This document shows, in pieces, positions 13,129 to 13,221 of a stretch of DNA of 13,221 bases; positions within the stretch are counted from its first letter, which is position 1; every line of letters starts with the position of its first letter. Made by a program: the position numbers and the translations under genes. Source of the DNA: Flectobacillus sp049240685 (GTDB lineage: Bacteria > Bacteroidota > Bacteroidia > Cytophagales > Spirosomataceae); NCBI RefSeq assembly GCF_049240685.1, contig NZ_JBMLSD010000004.1, forward strand, positions 1-13,221, written 5' to 3'. The notes beneath the pieces are model-generated. The model had not been told where the DNA came from. It worked only from the letters and a program-made list of their open reading frames with translations, and searched no databases.

Positions 13129-13221
13129 TATATTTTTTACCGATTGCCCATAGCTGAAAGCCGTAAGCTCAAAAATTTAAGTTTATTTTGCGTAATAACT
13201 TATCCAATCAGAATGCCATCG

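Larger units (their letters stand above)
12891..13201 (-). repeat. Dispersed repeat, unit C, split by an insertion
   Basis: Read on the minus strand, this has the same blocks as unit B in the same order: ACGCAAAATAAA, TTTTTGAGCTTACG, GGCTTTCAGCTATGGGCA, the A-rich joint, TTTAACACTC, the heptamers (12929-12956, four units) and AAATCTAATTTTGCA. A 133-bp element (12987-13119) interrupts it in the middle. It starts 17 bases after the stop of the T9SS-like gene, with the same end facing the gene as unit B shows to the kinase. Confidence 0.85.

Noticed and set aside
1..13221. A new defence or toxin-antitoxin system
   Set aside because: The small unknown genes (1024-1284 and 5246-5482) are not arranged as a toxin-antitoxin pair and carry no nuclease, kinase or pore signature; the rest are known families.

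Overview
The window looks like chromosome from an AT-rich member of the Bacteroidota, most likely a Cytophagales relative. The signs are the absence of Shine-Dalgarno sequences before the genes, a promoter of the Bacteroidota type (TTTG, 17 bases, TATGTTTG), a type IX secretion (T9SS) style C-terminal domain, an RprX/RprY-like two-component pair, and secreted proteins cut before Gln. Genus cannot be fixed from the sequence alone.

Layout. 1-843 (-) is the N-terminal part of a DDE transposase that runs off the left edge, with a strong two-way hairpin just upstream. 1024-1284 (+) is a small unrecognised ORF. 1391-4264 (-) is uvrA, the damage-recognition ATPase of nucleotide excision repair. Divergent from it, 4654-5482 (+) holds a predicted outer-membrane beta-barrel protein followed four bases later by a small two-helix membrane protein. 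A strong terminator follows. 5799-8606 (+) is a secreted M16 zinc protease of the PqqL type, closed by a two-way terminator shared with the convergent response regulator. 8775-9461 (-) is an OmpR-class response regulator and 9933-11681 (-) its probable histidine kinase. 11986-12873 (+), divergent from the kinase, is a secreted protein with a C-terminal domain resembling the T9SS type A sorting domain.

The proteins are mostly familiar; the unusual material is between them. A dispersed repeat of about 165 bp occurs three times: twice in tandem in the 471-bp gap that separates kinase from regulator, and once inverted after the T9SS-like gene. Each copy carries a run of three or four 7-base units. 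The third copy is split by a 133-bp non-coding insertion with 17-bp terminal inverted repeats and a perfect 9-bp target duplication. The other copy serves as the empty site, so this is a well-supported miniature transposable element (MITE-like). Inside it lies a 53-base palindromic segment that recurs, inverted, at 5500-5553.

Functionally, the right half reads as an envelope-signalling locus: a membrane sensor with a large lysine-rich periplasmic region, its DNA-binding partner, and a divergently transcribed exported protein that may share regulation with them. That link is inferred from position only. No CRISPR array, tRNA, rRNA or recognisable new defence system was seen.
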